In this document: in pieces, positions 1 through 10,997 of the stretch
Position numbering within the stretch: position 1 is the stretch's first letter
Layout: each line of letters opens with the position of its first letter
DNA from: Laburnicola sp. R22_1
Taxonomy: Eukaryota > Ascomycota > Dothideomycetes > Pleosporales > Didymosphaeriaceae
NCBI GenBank assembly: GCA_014281115.1
Contig: JACONQ010000001.1
Span: 806,001-870,000, forward strand
Direction: 5' to 3'
Length of the DNA: 64,000 nucleotides
Translations under genes and position numbers: made by a program
Notes under the pieces: generated by a model
The model's database searches: none
Seen by the model: only the letters and a program-made list of their open reading frames with translations
What the model was told of the DNA's origin: nothing

Positions 1-151
1 AAAACCCAAGCAGCCGTATCAAAACACCATTTCCAATACCAATGCAAAGATCCACCCCAACCCATACACATTCGATCCCCAACGCCGCGAGTCACACGGC
101 ACTCACCGCAAAATCAACCGACTGTAGAAATGATCCAAACTTTTCACGTGG

Positions 152-2118
152 CTAAGCCTCCGCAGCGATCTCGGCCGAGGGGAGTGGTTCCGCAGGCGTA
201 GCAGTCGCCTGAGTAGCTTCTGCCACGGCAGGACCAGCCTCAGCAGCAGCAGCAGTTTTGATAGCTTCGGCGCCCGATACGTCGGTCTCTGCCCAAGAAC
301 CCCAAAGGCCGCGTTTGGCACGGATGCGAATCGGACCACCCAGCTCATTATTCTGGACCTGTTGCTCCACCTTGATGGCATCCTTGGTTCCCAGAACGAG
401 GATCTCGTTGAACATACGAGCAATGTCCGGCTTCGCCGTGGAGGCTTCGGGGAACATGCCTTGGAAGGAGACAGCTGTGTTCCTGCGCGCCTCCTCACTT
501 GTCTCGGCATCGTTGCCGAAGACTTGACGCAGAAGATGGACAGCATGCTTGGTCTCTAGAGAGACGACTCCACTGTCTGCAGGGTGCAGAAGAGGGGCAG
601 TAGTATCGTCGAAGTTGTCTGGGATAGGAGAGAAGACTTCCTCCTCCTCCTCCTCTTGAGGGATGATACCAGGCTCGTCGGGTAGCTGAAGTACTTCAGA
701 GTCGTGACGAACCGAGGTCTCTCCACCAAAGCCTAGATCGACATCTTCTACTATAGGCTCTTCCTCCTCGAACTCCAACCGGGGCGTCCTCTCAGCAGAT
801 GCACGGGCTTGTTCCTCTGCCGTGGCCACATCGGCGACACCGCTATCACGCTTACGCTTCTGAACTGGACGCGACACCACCTCCAAAGATAGGATGCCCC
901 TCAGCTCTGGAGCCCAACCTTGACTTCGACCATTGCCAAGGATGCTAGACACGAAGCCACCCGACTTCTGCATGTTCATCAGGGCCATAAGCAGCGGATC
1001 ACGGGGTAAGAAAGAAGCGGGTTTCAGGATATCCTCGCGGTTGTTCTGCTGTTCGCGAATCTCGTTGGTGGATAACTGAGTTTGGGTATCCTGCTGGATC
1101 ACCCTTCGTCTTTTGGCACGGGCTTGTTGCTGCGCATCCTCTTCGTCTTGCTCTTGCTCAGGTGCAGGTTGAAATATGCTCGTACTGTACACCTCCTCTT
1201 CCAAAGCGCGTTCTTCGTCCTCTCCGAGTTCCGAAAGAGGCGACATTGAGCGCTCGCGGCGCTGATCCTCTACGGTTGTAACAGGTTCCTCAACGTCGCC
1301 ATGCTCGGTCATGCCGCCCATCTCAACATCCACATCTTCAACGTTGATATCCGGTCCAGCGGGGAGATCAGTGAGGTCATCGCCAAATTCAAGCCCAAGA
1401 TCATCTCCCGTCCCCAAGTCTTTCAACTCGGTAAACTCCTCGGAGGCACGTCTCTCAGGTGGCGCGTCACGACCTGCTTCGATGCTGGGTCCCTCGTCAA
1501 ATGGGGCAGGAATATCCAAATCTTCTCCAAATTCAAGACCCAAGTCGTCGGCGTCGTCCAAAATCTCGGGTTCCGCCCGTGGTTGCTCGATGCTGCCAGA
1601 CAAGAACTGGCTGCTATCCCAGTCTGGGAGGGCGATATCCGGGAGGCCGAGGTTCTGCAAATCCAAGGGCTGAGATAGAAGCAATGAGGGGTCAGGCATG
1701 GGCGCGAGTAGGTCGATGTCAGTAATCGCGTCAGCGAGCATAAGTGCGGCCGGATTGGCTACGTGCGAGTTGGCGGGCAAATCGATATTTCCAGGTTTGA
1801 AAGCCTGGTCAATCATTAGCATCAGAAGCAGGATCACAAGCTGGAACTTGTGCATACCATCTTGATCTTCCAGAGCGCCTCGGTGCAATCGTCGAGCAGA
1901 TAGCGCGCCTTCCTACTGTAAATACGCACTACACCCAGCATCAAGGAGCCACTCAGGCGCAGTGAGAAGGGCGCGCGCGGGCGCATGATCTCACTGATGT
2001 CTTCCTCGATCTTGTCCTGCAGCACCTGGGCCTTGGTGAGCTTCTTCTCGGCATTGGCCGCCATCCACACGTGGGCCAACGGCCCCGAGCGCTGCAGCAG
2101 TTCGGACGGGTAAAACAT
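152..2118 (-). CDS. rad21: Cohesin kleisin subunit Rad21/Scc1/Mcd1
   Basis: Alpha-kleisin that closes the Smc1-Smc3 ring to hold sister chromatids together and is cut by separase at anaphase. Two exons, 2118..1858 and 1804..152, give 637 aa. The 53-nt intron (1857..1805) starts GTATGC, has a TGCTAAT branch site, and restores the kleisin sequence WKIKM-AFKPGNIDLP. Residues 1 to about 105 are the Rad21/Rec8 N-terminal domain (MFYPSELLQRSGPLAHVWMA, RKARYLLDDC), the middle is acidic and disordered, and the last 60 or so residues match the winged-helix C-terminus (ARMFNEILVLGTKDAIKVEQ). Two strings fit the separase consensus SxExxR: SIEQPR at about 158-163 and SIEAGR at about 194-199. LGLEFG(E/D)DL occurs twice in the linker. 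The meiotic paralogue Rec8 is less likely given the strong N-terminal match. Transcribed divergently from PMR1. Confidence 0.93.
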
Positions 2119-2875
2119 GATGGCGACGGTGGTGGTGAGTTAGAATGCGGGTTGCGGCAGGATGTGCGCGTGGCGCGGGTTTGTTTTGATCGCGGCGCGT
2201 CGGTGTCTAGGGTCTATCGACGTGTTTTTCTCGTGCGCAGCCGACGTGGGAGGAGGCGCCGGTCGCGCGCCGTGATTTCGCAATGACAGCGAGGGTTTTG
2301 GGTGTTGGCGGGTTGGGGTTCGGTGTGCAGGTGGTGGACGTCGCATCCAAGGTTGAGGCTGGGAAGGCGCACGGCGGCGCAGGGCAGGCACGTCCCAATA
2401 CGGCAACGGCAATGCCAAGATAGCACCCCAAACCCAGATGCGATCCGCAACCCACTGAAGACGTTCAAGACAAACACCTTCAGGTACATAGTCCGTAGAC
2501 CCGTCTGCGGACAGCAGTGCAAGTCCATGGGTCGCAGCTGGTCACATGATACTGTAAAGCACTTTCTGACGCCACAACACTTGTGAAACCCTTGGAACTG
2601 GAACTGGACCCCCCGGTCTTCCGTCTGCGGCGCTCGGGTGTCTAGTCGACGTTCTAATACATCAAGCCAGATCGATCCACGCTCTGCTCCCCAAAGAAGC
2701 TCGCTTTCCCTTCGCCTCACCGCTGTCCGAGGCTTCCTATTCCGTCATCAGCATCCATGAGATAATCAGCGTATCCGCATTTGCCCTCTCGAGTGATCAT
2801 CGCGACCCCTACCGCGTCCTCGTACTCAGCCTCCGCTCAGAGCGCCGCGCAACAGTGGCCTTTGGCCATGCAAAT
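2119..2875. other. Divergent intergenic region, rad21 / PMR1
   Basis: 757 bp between the start codons of two divergently transcribed genes, so it should carry both promoters. I see no clear TATA box, repeat or coding exon. Several short open frames cross it but none resembles a known protein. Confidence 0.6.
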
Positions 2876-5800
2876 ATGTCCAGAGCTTCCACGCCGTCGC
2901 TACCGCTGTATCACGCTCCCAATGGACCAAGCAAGATCCCTCGCGCCGCAACGCCCTTGCTGCAGCCTCCGGAGCCGCCACAGCGACGAGCAACACCCTC
3001 AGTATGGTACCCTGTTGCGATGCGTGCAGAACACTGCTGCAAACTCTCTATGAATCTAGAGCTAACATCAGTCTTTGATAGTCGATAACATCACAATACT
3101 CCCTCCTGTCCTCGCAAGAAACCGCGCGAAAGCTCGACACGTCGGTGACCCGCGGCCTCTCCTCGTCCCATGCGTCGGCGCGAATACACACCCATGGGCC
3201 CAACGAGCTTCCCCACGAAGATCCCGAGCCGCTATGGTTGCGCTTCATAAAGCAATTCAAGGAAACCCTCATATTGCTGCTGCTCGGTTCCGCGGCTGTT
3301 TCTTTGTTCATGGGCAACCTGGACGATGCGGTCAGCATAGCGGCTGCTGTTACAATTGTGGTCACAGTGGGATTCGTACAAGAATATCGATCGGAGAAGT
3401 CCCTTGAGGCGCTGAGCCAGCTTGTCCCTCATTCGGCTCACGTCATTCGCGCTGGAGTGGAGCAGCAACGAAATTTGCGGACCCCCAATGATGCGGGTGT
3501 CGAGAGTATGGAGGGGGCCGAGATAGTGGATGCTACAGCTTCACTGGAAGCTGCAGAAGGCCTCTCGAATACCATCTCCGCAACCTTGTTAGTACCGGGT
3601 GACTTGGTACTCTTTCACACCGGCGATCGCATTCCCGCAGATATCAGGATTACACACGCGGCCGACCTCACAATTGACGAATCCAATCTCACTGGCGAAA
3701 ATGAGCCGGTGCCCAAAGTCCCAGATACCATTAATTCCCCCAACGGCGTACAACGACCCGCGTCACCCTTCTATGCGTCGCCTGCTGCTGGAACAGTTGG
3801 CGCCGACATCCGGCTCAACGACCAGAAAAACATTGCTTTCATGGGCACATTGGTTCGCTCTGGTTATGGTCAGGGCTTGGTAATAGGGACCGGCGGAAAC
3901 ACTGAATTTGGAGCCATTTCTGCATCCCTGCAGGAGATTGAGAGTCCTCGCACCCCATTGCAGCTTTCAATGGATAGGCTAGGGAAAGAGCTAAGCTACA
4001 TGTCGTTCGGTGTTATTGCCTTCATTATTCTGCTGGGTTTTTGGAGAGGCTGGGCGTTTTTGGAAATGTTTCAAATCGGCGTTTCCTTGGCCGTGGCTGC
4101 TATTCCCGAGGGCTTACCTATAATCGTTACTGTCACACTCGCCTTGGGCGTTCTTCGCATGTCAAAGCGGGATGCTATCGTACGACGTTTGCCGAGCGTT
4201 GAAACGCTGGCTTCAGTCAACGTTGTCTGTAGCGACAAAACAGGTGTGTACATGCTGAGAATCATGACTAGACTATGACTAACAGTGTCCCAGGCACGTT
4301 GACAACCAACCACATGACAGTAACCAAGTTATGGCACTTCGATGAGGTTTCTCCCATAGACGTAAACACGAAGCACGATTCGGAAGCTCTCGACTCTCCT
4401 ACGCGCAACATTTTGCGGATAGGCAATATTGTCAACAATGCACGGCTTGTAGGCACACAAGCCGCCTCAACTGCTGCAGTTCTATCTTCCACGATTGGCG
4501 ACGATGTTTCTGGTGCAAAGAGCCGGTGGGTAGGACAACCGACTGACGTTGCTCTCTTAGATCTTCTAGATGCTTTCGGAGAAGACGACGTAAGAGGCAG
4601 GCTCGGTCCCCGTGTATATGAAACACCGTTCAGCTCCGAAAGAAAATGGATGGGTGTTGTTATCCACGGAAGCTCGGGCGCCGAACTTACCCCTGGTCCG
4701 GATGTTGCGTATATCAAAGGTGCTTTGGAAAAAGTGCTAGATCGTTGCGATACCTATGTGAATTCCAATGGGCAGGAAGTTCCGTTAGACCAGGCTCGAA
4801 AGCTGGACGCTATGAAGGCCGCGGACGTCATGGCTCAAGATGGCCTGAGAGTGCTTGGTTTTGCAAGCGGTACATCAAAATCCCACAAGGGTACCAGCGG
4901 CACTGTATCACCAGCCCCCTCTGGAAACTCGGCCTTGGGAGATGACGAACACTACCGAGGTCTGGTCTTTGCCGGCCTTGTCGGCATGAACGATCCGCCA
5001 AGGAAGGGCGTGGAGAGAGCTATACGGCGCTTGATGGCAGGCAAGGTCAAAGTCATCATGATCACCGGAGATGCAGAGACAACAGCAGTGGCTATTGGCA
5101 AGAAACTCGGTATGCCCCTCAGCATGCACTCGTCCATCGGGCGTTCCGTATTGCGGGGCGACGAGTTGGATCAGATGAGCGAGGAAGAACTTTCTCAAGC
5201 AATTGCCACTACCTCAATTTTCGCCCGTACAAGCCCAGAGCACAAGATGAAGATTGTTCGGGCACTACAGGCTCGTGGAGATGTGGTAGCTATGACTGGT
5301 GACGGTGTCAATGATGCGCCGGCATTGAAGAAGGCAGATATCGGCATCTCCATGGGACGTCTGGGAACGGATGTGGCAAAAGAGGCTGCTGATATGATTC
5401 TCACGGACGACAACTTCGCGACTATCCTCAACGCCATCGAGGAAGGGAAAGGCATCTTCTACAACATCCAAAATTTCATCACCTTTCAGCTTAGCACATC
5501 CGCTGCAGCACTCAGCTTAGTTCTGCTAAGCACCTTCCTCGGCTTCCAAAACCCGCTCAACGCCATGCAGATTCTCTGGATAAGTACGTATAACCTCCGT
5601 TCATGATAGCTGTGCAAATCTGACTTTACCTAGACATCCTTATGGACGGACCACCCGCCCAATCACTCGGCGTCGAACCGGTCGATCCCGCCGTCATGTC
5701 GCGTCCTCCTCGCTCCCGTACCGCACGGGTCTTGACACGCGCCCTCCTTCAGCGTGTCCTTCAGTCTGCATCCATAATTATGCTTGGCACCCTTCTCACA

Positions 5801-6178
5801 TATTACCGCGAAATGAGCGACGATGGCGAAGTCACGGCCCGTGACACCACCATGACATTTACCTGCTTTGTGCTTTTCGACATGTTTAACGCTCTCACAT
5901 GTCGTTCGGAAAGCAAATCTGTACTCGCGGGAGAGATCCAAGTCTTCGGCAACAAGATGTTCAACTACGCTGTCGCTGGCAGTCTTATTGGCCAACTGAT
6001 GGTCATCTACTTTCCGCCGCTGCAGAGTATCTTTCAGACGGAGGCGCTGGGATTTATGGATATTATTCATCTGATAGCTGTGGCTAGTTGCGTATTTTGG
6101 GCGGATGAGGCGCGCAAATGGTTCAAGAAGTATAAGGTGAGGAGAGGAGTGGGTGTTGGGTATAGTGCTAGTGTATGA
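2876..6178 (+). CDS. PMR1: Golgi/secretory-pathway Ca2+/Mn2+ P-type ATPase (PMR1/SPCA)
   Basis: P-type ATPase that loads Ca2+ and Mn2+ into the Golgi lumen, needed for glycosylation and secretion. Four exons: 2876..3001, 3082..4243, 4294..5583 and 5634..6178, about 1,040 aa. Each 50-80 nt intron has GT and a CTAAC/CTGAC-like branch site, and splicing restores conserved sequence: ACA-G/GC rebuilds [12 protein letters not shown], and ATA-A/AC rebuilds [20 protein letters not shown]. The phosphorylated Asp is at about residue 427. Other motifs: [20 protein letters not shown] (N-domain), [10 protein letters not shown] (actuator loop), [18 protein letters not shown] (M4 ion-binding helix) and [20 protein letters not shown] (hinge). 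The start is the first ATG in frame with [12 protein letters not shown]. The PEGLP motif and SPCA-type C-terminus favour PMR1 over the vacuolar PMC1 pump. No frame damage seen. Confidence 0.95.
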
Positions 6179-6521
6179 TTATGCTGTGCGTATAGAACAT
6201 TGAAGATCTGCTTGAGTAGAGTCGTGACGATGCGGTCTTTGAGCGGGAATAGGTTTAATTAAATACTTTTGGCATGCATTCTACTGTTCTTGACGTGAAA
6301 TCGGTGCCTTCGCTCTGTTTCGGACGAGTAGCGCCCAATCACCATACCGGGTTGTCTAGCATCGCGGTGTGGTGCATCAAGGATCTACAAGTGTGCCTGC
6401 ATTCTGACCTAGTCCAAATAAGGCTAGAGCTGTTCGACAAAATGTATTTCGGCTCTGCTGAGAACTAAACCAGCGCTCACGACTTACGCACCCAGCCTAT
6501 AACGAACTCTTCTCCCTCACT
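6179..6521. other. Intergenic region
   Basis: 343 bp between PMR1 and the TFIIIC-like gene. It holds the PMR1 3' end and the next promoter. Nothing else recognised. Confidence 0.5.
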
Positions 6522-7301
6522 ATGGCATACGCAGGAGAAGAAGATGAGTGGGAATACGAATACGACGAGGACGAGACCGAAGACTTCTACATCCCTATAG
6601 ACCTGGCACATGTACCCGCAGCCCAAGGCCCAATCAACAAAGGTGCTGGTAGAGGACATGCAATGCTGCTCAAGACCAAGTTGAGAGCAATCAACGCGGA
6701 ACGACAGGGAATAGAAAGCAACACAGCTATGCAGAACGTCCAGGAGGCAACGAATTCTATAGGAAAGATCCAGATTATCGGCCTCCATACTGAGAATCCT
6801 TTGATCATGTACAATGGTCAGCTGTTGAGCTGTCAGTGGCAGAAAATCATCGGCACTGACCTGATCTTCGCCAAACCCAATTCTGGTGCTAGTGATGCGG
6901 GCGAATCACTGCGTTCTTTACCTGCGGTCGATCTTCTGGGAACGGGGTCCGCGAAACTGGTGGCTAGGGTTGCGCAGATGCGACCGAGAGATGATCTCTT
7001 CGAGAACGATGGCGACCCTCAAGGCTCAGCCGACGCGATGGATACTTCTAGAGACAATGAGCCTAATGCTCCTGCCGGGGAGACTGGCGACCCAGTCGCA
7101 CCTGCCACTGTGGAGGAAAACCAGTCCATCCAACCGGCCCCTTCAAGCTTCCTGGGTCGGCTCAACGCTGCAAAAGCTAAACGCGGAGAGAGCTCACGCT
7201 TGGTGCTATCCACCACGTCCAACGGACCGCGAGTTGTTGCTGCTAAAGAAAGTACGACATCAGACCCGGCGGAAGCAGACACCATCATGGGTGGGACTTG
7301 A
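6522..7301 (+). CDS. TFIIIC tau55-related subunit (TFIIIC_sub6 domain)
   Basis: Single-exon protein of 259 aa. An acidic Asp/Glu/Tyr-rich N-terminus (EDEWEYEYDEDETEDFY, residues 7-23) is followed by a region around residues 80-115 with the signature NPLIMYNGQLLSCQW and IGTDLIF. That matches the TFIIIC tau55-related family (Pfam TFIIIC_sub6), a small subunit of the RNA polymerase III factor that binds the A and B boxes of tRNA genes. The C-terminal half is low-complexity and probably disordered. The yeast homologue carries an N-terminal phosphatase-like domain that this protein lacks, as in the short fission-yeast form. The start ATG is the first in frame. The family call rests on the short core motif. 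Confidence 0.8.
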   Translation: MAYAGEEDEWEYEYDEDETEDFYIPIDLAHVPAAQGPINKGAGRGHAMLLKTKLRAINAERQGIESNTAMQNVQEATNSIGKIQIIGLHTENPLIMYNGQLLSCQWQKIIGTDLIFAKPNSGASDAGESLRSLPAVDLLGTGSAKLVARVAQMRPRDDLFENDGDPQGSADAMDTSRDNEPNAPAGETGDPVAPATVEENQSIQPAPSSFLGRLNAAKAKRGESSRLVLSTTSNGPRVVAAKESTTSDPAEADTIMGGT

Positions 7302-7673
7302 GCCTGAGCTGCGCTTTCCAGATCTTGGGAGCCCTCTTACTACAAAGTCTTAAGCTTGCGGAGTGCTTGAGGAATTCGTAAAAAACACCAATATACGCCC
7401 TCAGACGGCACCCTTTCCGTTAAATCACCTACCTCGCCTCGCATCCTGTGAGCATTCAATACTCTCCCTGGCAATAGCTTACTGTATGCTCCATACCTAA
7501 TGCTACCATTGCCTTCTCGGGGCCGCTGCCGGAAAGGCCCTATCAGCATCAGCTTTGTGCCGGGACAGTCGCTCCGTACACGTTTACCCTCTCCTTTTCT
7601 TCATCTTCTGTTCCGAGAATTAGACAATCCCCGTTTGATCTGCGATGACCACCAAGAGAACCAAGAACTCACC
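7302..7673. other. Intergenic region
   Basis: 372 bp, tandem genes on both sides. A reading frame in phase with the next gene extends upstream from 7500 but lacks family support, so I treat it as 5' leader. Nothing else recognised. Confidence 0.4.
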
Positions 7674-8351
7674 ATGGAGGCGTCTAAGGCTCAGGAAACT
7701 GCGATGGCAGAGATAGTGGACTACCTCGAACAGCAGGGAAACGATTCTTTTTGGTCAGAATTGCGGGAACGACGAAAGGTCGGCTTTTACTTCAAAACAA
7801 TATGTCCTAAAAACGGGGAATAGTGCTCTAACGTCTGAATAGGCCCTCCCGTCAACTAGACAGACGGTCACGCCATTGGAATCGTTCTATATCGGTGCTA
7901 TCGCTAGTCTCCCCGAAGCGGAATGTTTCGATCTTACTGTCCAATTCATTGCAATGCAATTACTGGCCTCTTGTTACACTCTCCTGCCTGCGACGAGCGC
8001 GGACAGTCTTCCTATCAGTCAGCAGAGGATAGACAGGAGGGCTATTACAGCGTAAGTAGTCACCTGGTACGCACGCTGTTGAGTTGACGCTCACGGTAAC
8101 CTATATTCAGGCTATGTTTACATACGTATTATCGCTTAGCACCAGCTGCGGGGCACCACCCACGACAATGCTCAGAGACGTCACCGTGGCCTGGACTGCA
8201 TAATGGTATCTCTATAGAGGAGAAAGTCGCGGACGTTATATCGAAGCGACGCCGATGTAAGCCATCTAGTCGAAGCATGCATCCAGGGTATGAATTCGTA
8301 CGTAGATCCAAGGTACAGACGAAAGAGAGGAACAATACCGAAGACGAATGA
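7674..8351 (+). CDS. Hypothetical protein, three exons
   Basis: I do not recognise this protein. The model is 7674..7778, 7843..8051 and 8111..8351, 184 aa. The start ATG has a strong context (ACCATGG). Intron 1 (64 nt) has a weak donor GTCGGC but a clear GCTCTAACGTCTGAATAG branch/acceptor. Intron 2 (59 nt) has a perfect donor GTAAGT and acceptor ATTCAG. Splicing turns three short frames into one open frame ending TGA at 8349. The N-terminus is acidic/amphipathic (EIVDYLEQQGNDSFWSEL), the middle is a hydrophobic helix-rich segment (SFYIGAIASLPEAECFDLTV), and the C-terminus is basic (SKRRRCKPSSRSMHPG), possibly a nuclear targeting patch. Reality is inferred from the splice signals and the joined open frame, not from homology. 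Confidence 0.5.
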
Positions 8352-8639
8352 GACGATGAAGTCGACGGGAGAGATGAAGACCTGCAGTTTATTAGCTATC
8401 TATATGCCTACAAAAATTCAAGTCCAATTGCAGCAAGGTAACAATCACATGTGAAACGCGTCACCTGGGCACTAGCTCAACCTTGCCTGTGGCTCGGAGC
8501 GGAAACCTCCCCACACACTTGTTCCTCCAGTCGTCCCTGAAACCACCAGCATCATCGCTCCATTTGGCTCACCCGCCATGAGGCAGCGTACTTTTACCAA
8601 ACACTCTTTTCGGTGAACAAGCAGCTCTCGGCCGCGGCG

Positions 8640-9947
8640 ATGCTGGCTGGTCCGCCTCGCCTCGTTTCCCTCGCCCTCGTCCTCGTCCTTTTCATCGCCG
8701 CATGGAGCTACGTGAACATCGGCCAGACACTATACCCCCCAGTGCAGCTTGGAGAGAACCAGTCCAAGTCTGGCGCGGCTTCGTCGTTGCGCGGCGACGT
8801 TCTTGACTTTTTGATTCCACTGCGCTTCAAAGATGGGGAACCGAAACCCCGCGGCACCAACTATAGCTGGGCCATTGTGGTCCCCAAAACGAAGAACGAG
8901 GACGTGTCGTGGTTGCAATGGGGAATCCCGGAGGCGACGGTGGTGGTTTATGAAGTAGACAATCCGCATGCGCACGAAAAGATTCCTAAGAACAAGGGCA
9001 GAGAGGCCATGGTACGTGGCGGATATGATCATCCTCCCTCCTCAGCTTAGCTATAATTGGGACAATTGCTAACCGGAAGATTGATTCAGGTCTACCTCAC
9101 GTACATGATCGACCACTACGATGACCTGCCTGATACCGCTATCTTCATGCATGCGCATCAAAAGGCGTGGCACAACAACAATTTGATGATGCAGGACGCG
9201 GTAACGATGCTCAAGAGGCTGAACCACGATCGGGTCGCTAGGCTGGGATATATGAATGTGCGATGCCACCACGAGCCTGGATGCCCTGACTGGATACATA
9301 TGGACAGACCCGGCGGTGACTTCGATTTCTCGCGTAAACCTGAGGAGATATATTGGCGCAAGAGCATCTGGGAGGAGATTTTCCCTGGCGCACCTATACC
9401 TTCGTCGCTATCCGCCGTTTGCTGTGCGCAGTTTGCTGTTAGCAGGGACAGGATCCGTCAAGTGCCCATCGAACGACTGCTACACTACCGCAAATGGCTT
9501 CTGAATACGGGCATGGCTGACAAGTACTCGGGCCGCATCTTCGAATACATCTGGCACTATATATTCACGGGCCACGAAGTCTACTGTCCTGCACAAAACA
9601 CCTGCTACTGCGACGGCTACGGTATCTGTTTTGGCGGGCGCCAAAAGTATGAAGACTACGAAGAGAAGCAAAAAGATCGCAATACTTTGTTCGAGGAATT
9701 GACCGTGTTCACCAAGAGAGAGGACGATGCGAAGGACAAGGGCACAACGGCAGAGTTTACGGCAAAGGAGCGGGAGAGGATCGAAGCCCTGCACAGGATT
9801 ATTCCGGAGATGGATGCCTGGTTGGAGGCGACGAGGAACGAGGCATTTGAGAGGGGGAAAGATGAAAAGGCACGCAAAGACGAAACGGAGTCGTACGACT
9901 CCAAAAGTATATGGGATTATGGACCGCCTAGCATGAAGAATGGGTGA
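8640..9947 (+). CDS. DUF3431 family type II membrane protein
   Basis: Two exons, 8640..9011 and 9090..9947, 409 aa. The 78-nt intron (donor GTACGT, branch GCTAAC, acceptor TTCAG) joins REAM to VYLTYMIDHYDDLPDT. The first in-frame ATG at 8640 gives one N-terminal membrane anchor (about residues 8-27, LVSLALVLVLFIAAWSYV) and then a lumenal/extracellular domain. The block WAIVVPKTKNEDVSWLQW, HAHQKAWHNN and the Cys-containing end (EVYCPAQNTCYCDGYGICFG) match fungal DUF3431 proteins, whose biochemical function is unknown. The topology resembles Golgi glycosyltransferases, but that is only an analogy. The tail is Lys/Glu-rich. Confidence 0.85.
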
Positions 9948-10794
9948 AGGTGGTGTGGCGCGCTCTGTTTACACTGTATGTTTGTACAAATATTGCTTGG
10001 AGTAAATGGCACTACTTGGATACAGGAGGTGCGATGGTAGACATACAGTGTATTCTCCGATACTCAATATCATTGCCCAGGACAACGGCAAAGAGCCTAC
10101 TCTTCGCTCACTTGAAGTGAAATTGATCTTCCTGTATGCAGCATGTGCATGGAATTCCATTCCCATCAGCTTTCCTCTATCGCTTTTACATGCTAGTTCT
10201 CTCACCTGCACCTAGGTTCGCCGGGCTCCAGTATGTCGGCAGGCGCCCAGGTGAGACGTGCGCATGCGACGCGCAACTCATTCCACACGCAACCCTTCTC
10301 TATCATTCCTGAGCACTAATAAGCCACTGACCTTTGCACCCCGCTCACTTCACAACAAACGTGCTGCTTTCTTACTTGCTCCAAGTGTCAGTAGACCACG
10401 TCCGTCCCGCCAACAATTTGACGCTGCCCCAAAGTCCGCTCGGGACCGGGGATCCTTGAAGCTAGCGGTGCAAAAGCGAGCACCAAAGCCGTCGCTGCCG
10501 CTCGCTCCTCCCTCATGGCCAATGCCAAGAACGTTGAAGTCCTGTTGCTCAGCGACACCGCGCCAGTTTGCTTGCTGATTGTTGCCTCTGCTTTGGTGAA
10601 GGTTTGGGAGAGCCGGTGATATTGTTTGGTAGCTACCAAAAGCCAACGTCTCTAACCGAGGCATTGTCGCCTTCACGTTTTCGTTTGCGTCGCGCAAGAG
10701 CTTTGCACTTTGTGTTGTGGTCGCCCTGGCTGCGTTCTTCTCTTTACATCCGCCCCGTTTGAGCAGCAACCACGCGTCTTTTGCGCCTCGCTCA
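9948..10794. other. Intergenic region upstream of dim-2
   Basis: About 850 bp between the DUF3431 gene and the earliest plausible dim-2 start. It should hold the dim-2 promoter and leader. Open frames on both strands here have no recognisable content. Confidence 0.4.
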
Positions 10795-10801
10795 ATGTCT
10801 A

Positions 10802-10939
10802 CTGCCGCCGCTTCCTCCGCGCCGCGGGCCCGACCAAGAAGCCCGTCAGTGGTCATTAGGAAATCGTCAGCTACCGCCGCTTCCACTGAGCCACGGGCTC
10901 GACCGAGAAGTCCATCAGTGGTCATCAGGAAATCGTCGG
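10802..10939 (+). repeat. 69-bp tandem duplication in the dim-2 5' region
   Basis: Two diverged copies, 10802..10870 and 10871..10939, in direct tandem. In the frame of the ATG at 10795 both copies encode PRARPRSPSVVIRKSSA, a basic Ser/Arg-rich block. Because 69 is a multiple of three, the duplication keeps all frames open on both strands, which also explains a long antisense frame here. Confidence 0.85.
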
Positions 10940-10997
10940 CTGCCGCACAAGCTTGGATAGACGAAGGACATTGTTGCCCGCGATCATCTGACGCGAC

